Assembly (NCBI RefSeq): GCF_003581615.1
Contig: NZ_QXFH01000077.1
Coordinates: 7,501-71,500 of the forward strand
Direction: 5' to 3'
DNA from: Flagellimonas lutimaris
Lineage (GTDB): Bacteria > Bacteroidota > Bacteroidia > Flavobacteriales > Flavobacteriaceae
Length of the DNA stretch: 64,000 nt
Both the position numbers and the translations under genes were made by a program. Below the pieces are notes generated by a model, which saw only the letters and a program-made list of their open reading frames with translations, was not told the DNA's origin and searched no databases. Below, in pieces: positions 63,263 through 64,000 of this stretch. Within the stretch, counting starts at the first letter, position 1; every line of letters starts with the position of its first letter.

Positions 63263-64000
63263 ATGAAACATTTTTTACGGATTGCCCTTTCCTTATTTTT
63301 GATGGGGCAGGGGCTCAGTGCCCAAAAGAGTCTTCAGGAACGATTGGGGTATTCCAACGACGCCAAACTTTTGATAGTCCATGCAGATGATTTGGGGGTC
63401 ATCCACGGGGTAAACCAAGCATCTTTTAAAGCCATGCAAGAAGGGTCGGTGAGCAGCGCAAGTATCATGGTACCTACCCCATGGTTGCCGGAGGTGGCCA
63501 AATATGCCACAGCCAATCCCGATCACGATATGGGTATTCATCTAACATTGACCAGCGAATGGCAATTGTTGCGGTGGAGCCCTGTAGCTCCCCGTTCTCA
63601 GGTGTCCAGTTTGGTGAATTCAAATGGGTATTTTTATCCGGATTGCAATACGTTGTGGGAAAACGCCAAGATAGAAGAAGTGGAAATAGAGTTGCGTGCA
63701 CAAATAGAAAAAGCTATTGCAATGGGTATTCAGCCTACACATTTGGACAGCCATATGGGTTGTTTGTTCTCCACGGACCCCCGCTATTATCAACTATATA
63801 CCAAATTGGCCGATGAATACGGTATTCCGGCCATGGTCAATCATCAAATTGAACAATTGGGAGGCGATGAAATTGAAGAACCACCAGTGGTCATTGATCA
63901 AATTTTTGGAGCAGGTACCGAAGATTTTGATAAAGATGCCATGGGAAAATACTACGCTGATACCTTAAAGAATTTGGAGCCCGGCGTACACGTGATGATC
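63263..64000 (+). CDS. Secreted YdjC/ChbG-family carbohydrate deacetylase, partial
   Basis: The gene starts at ATG 63263 and is open to the right edge (246 codons visible). A signal peptide (KHFLRIALSLFLMGQGLSAQ) precedes a YdjC-like fold: LLIVHADDLGVIHGVNQA (metal-binding HADDLG), MVPTPWLPEVAKYA, MGIHLTLTSEW and PTHLDSHMG (catalytic Asp and His). ChbG removes the acetyl group from chitobiose or related sugars in E. coli, but there it is cytoplasmic, while this one is exported. It starts 4 bases after the UMF1 transporter stop, so they share a transcript. Confidence 0.9.
   Translation, partial: MKHFLRIALSLFLMGQGLSAQKSLQERLGYSNDAKLLIVHADDLGVIHGVNQASFKAMQEGSVSSASIMVPTPWLPEVAKYATANPDHDMGIHLTLTSEWQLLRWSPVAPRSQVSSLVNSNGYFYPDCNTLWENAKIEEVEIELRAQIEKAIAMGIQPTHLDSHMGCLFSTDPRYYQLYTKLADEYGIPAMVNHQIEQLGGDEIEEPPVVIDQIFGAGTEDFDKDAMGKYYADTLKNLEPGVHVMI

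Overview
The window is a stretch of ordinary-looking chromosome from a marine-type member of the Flavobacteriaceae (Bacteroidota), possibly close to Muricauda/Allomuricauda or a relative. That placement rests on several things. The DNA is AT-rich, Shine-Dalgarno sequences are weak or absent, and promoters carry the Bacteroidota -7 box TAnnTTTG, sometimes with a TTG/TTTG about 17-22 bp upstream. Family content also fits: DUF6048/DUF6452 next to rlmD, xerD near aroQ, BshC, a TPR-LuxR regulator, many lipoproteins, sulfatase, FAS1, GH31 and a secreted M14 peptidase. I see no rRNA, tRNA, CRISPR, insertion sequence, prophage or integration site. No gap between genes exceeds about 280 bases.

Layout. 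1-3.7 kb: end of an RNA methyltransferase, a candidate small RNA, a VOC protein, DUF6048, DUF6452 and rlmD. 3.9-12 kb: rocD, LD-carboxypeptidase, a carboxypeptidase-regulatory-domain protein, a large M14 peptidase and bshC. 12-16.6 kb: a large unrecognised lipoprotein and an upstream TPR/LuxR-type membrane regulator; the gap between them holds a direct repeat, a -7 box and a stem-loop leader. 16.6-28.6 kb: pgmB; an overlapping guaA / LysM-PBP1 / OsmC / DUF922-like operon; sulfatase and a TIM-barrel isomerase; DUF3820, pyrG and yidC. 28.9-33.7 kb: four-domain FAS1 lipoprotein, mnmA, a nitronate monooxygenase-like enzyme and a YfiM-like protein.

33.7-41.1 kb holds the most system-like block. 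It is a compact, overlapping operon of SpoIIM-like, six-TM, DUF4129, DUF4350, MoxR ATPase and DUF58 genes, divergent from RDD and TRIC-family genes. The same gene set is found in distant phyla, including the moxR2 region of mycobacteria, and its function is unknown. It looks like an ATPase-driven membrane or envelope assembly machine.

41-64 kb: an outer-membrane barrel with a DoxX-like protein; a cyclophilin lipoprotein whose start codon overlaps that of a divergent NUDIX gene; an acyltransferase with variant motifs; an ECF sigma factor with a partner membrane protein; an M20 amidohydrolase; NDH-2; xerD, two small barrels (one frameshifted in a T8 run) and aroQ; lpdA; two tandem MsrB; a collagen-like lipoprotein; glgB with GH31; an M48 peptidase; a UMF1-type MFS transporter; and the start of a secreted YdjC-family deacetylase.

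Most functions are housekeeping (nucleotide synthesis, tRNA/rRNA modification, membrane insertion, redox repair, glycogen/maltodextrin) or envelope and secretion. The less explained material is the MoxR block, the TPR-LuxR/lipoprotein pair, two possible small RNAs, and several genes whose -7 box is so close to the ATG that leaderless mRNAs are predicted. All assignments come from reading the sequence and family memory; no database search was run.
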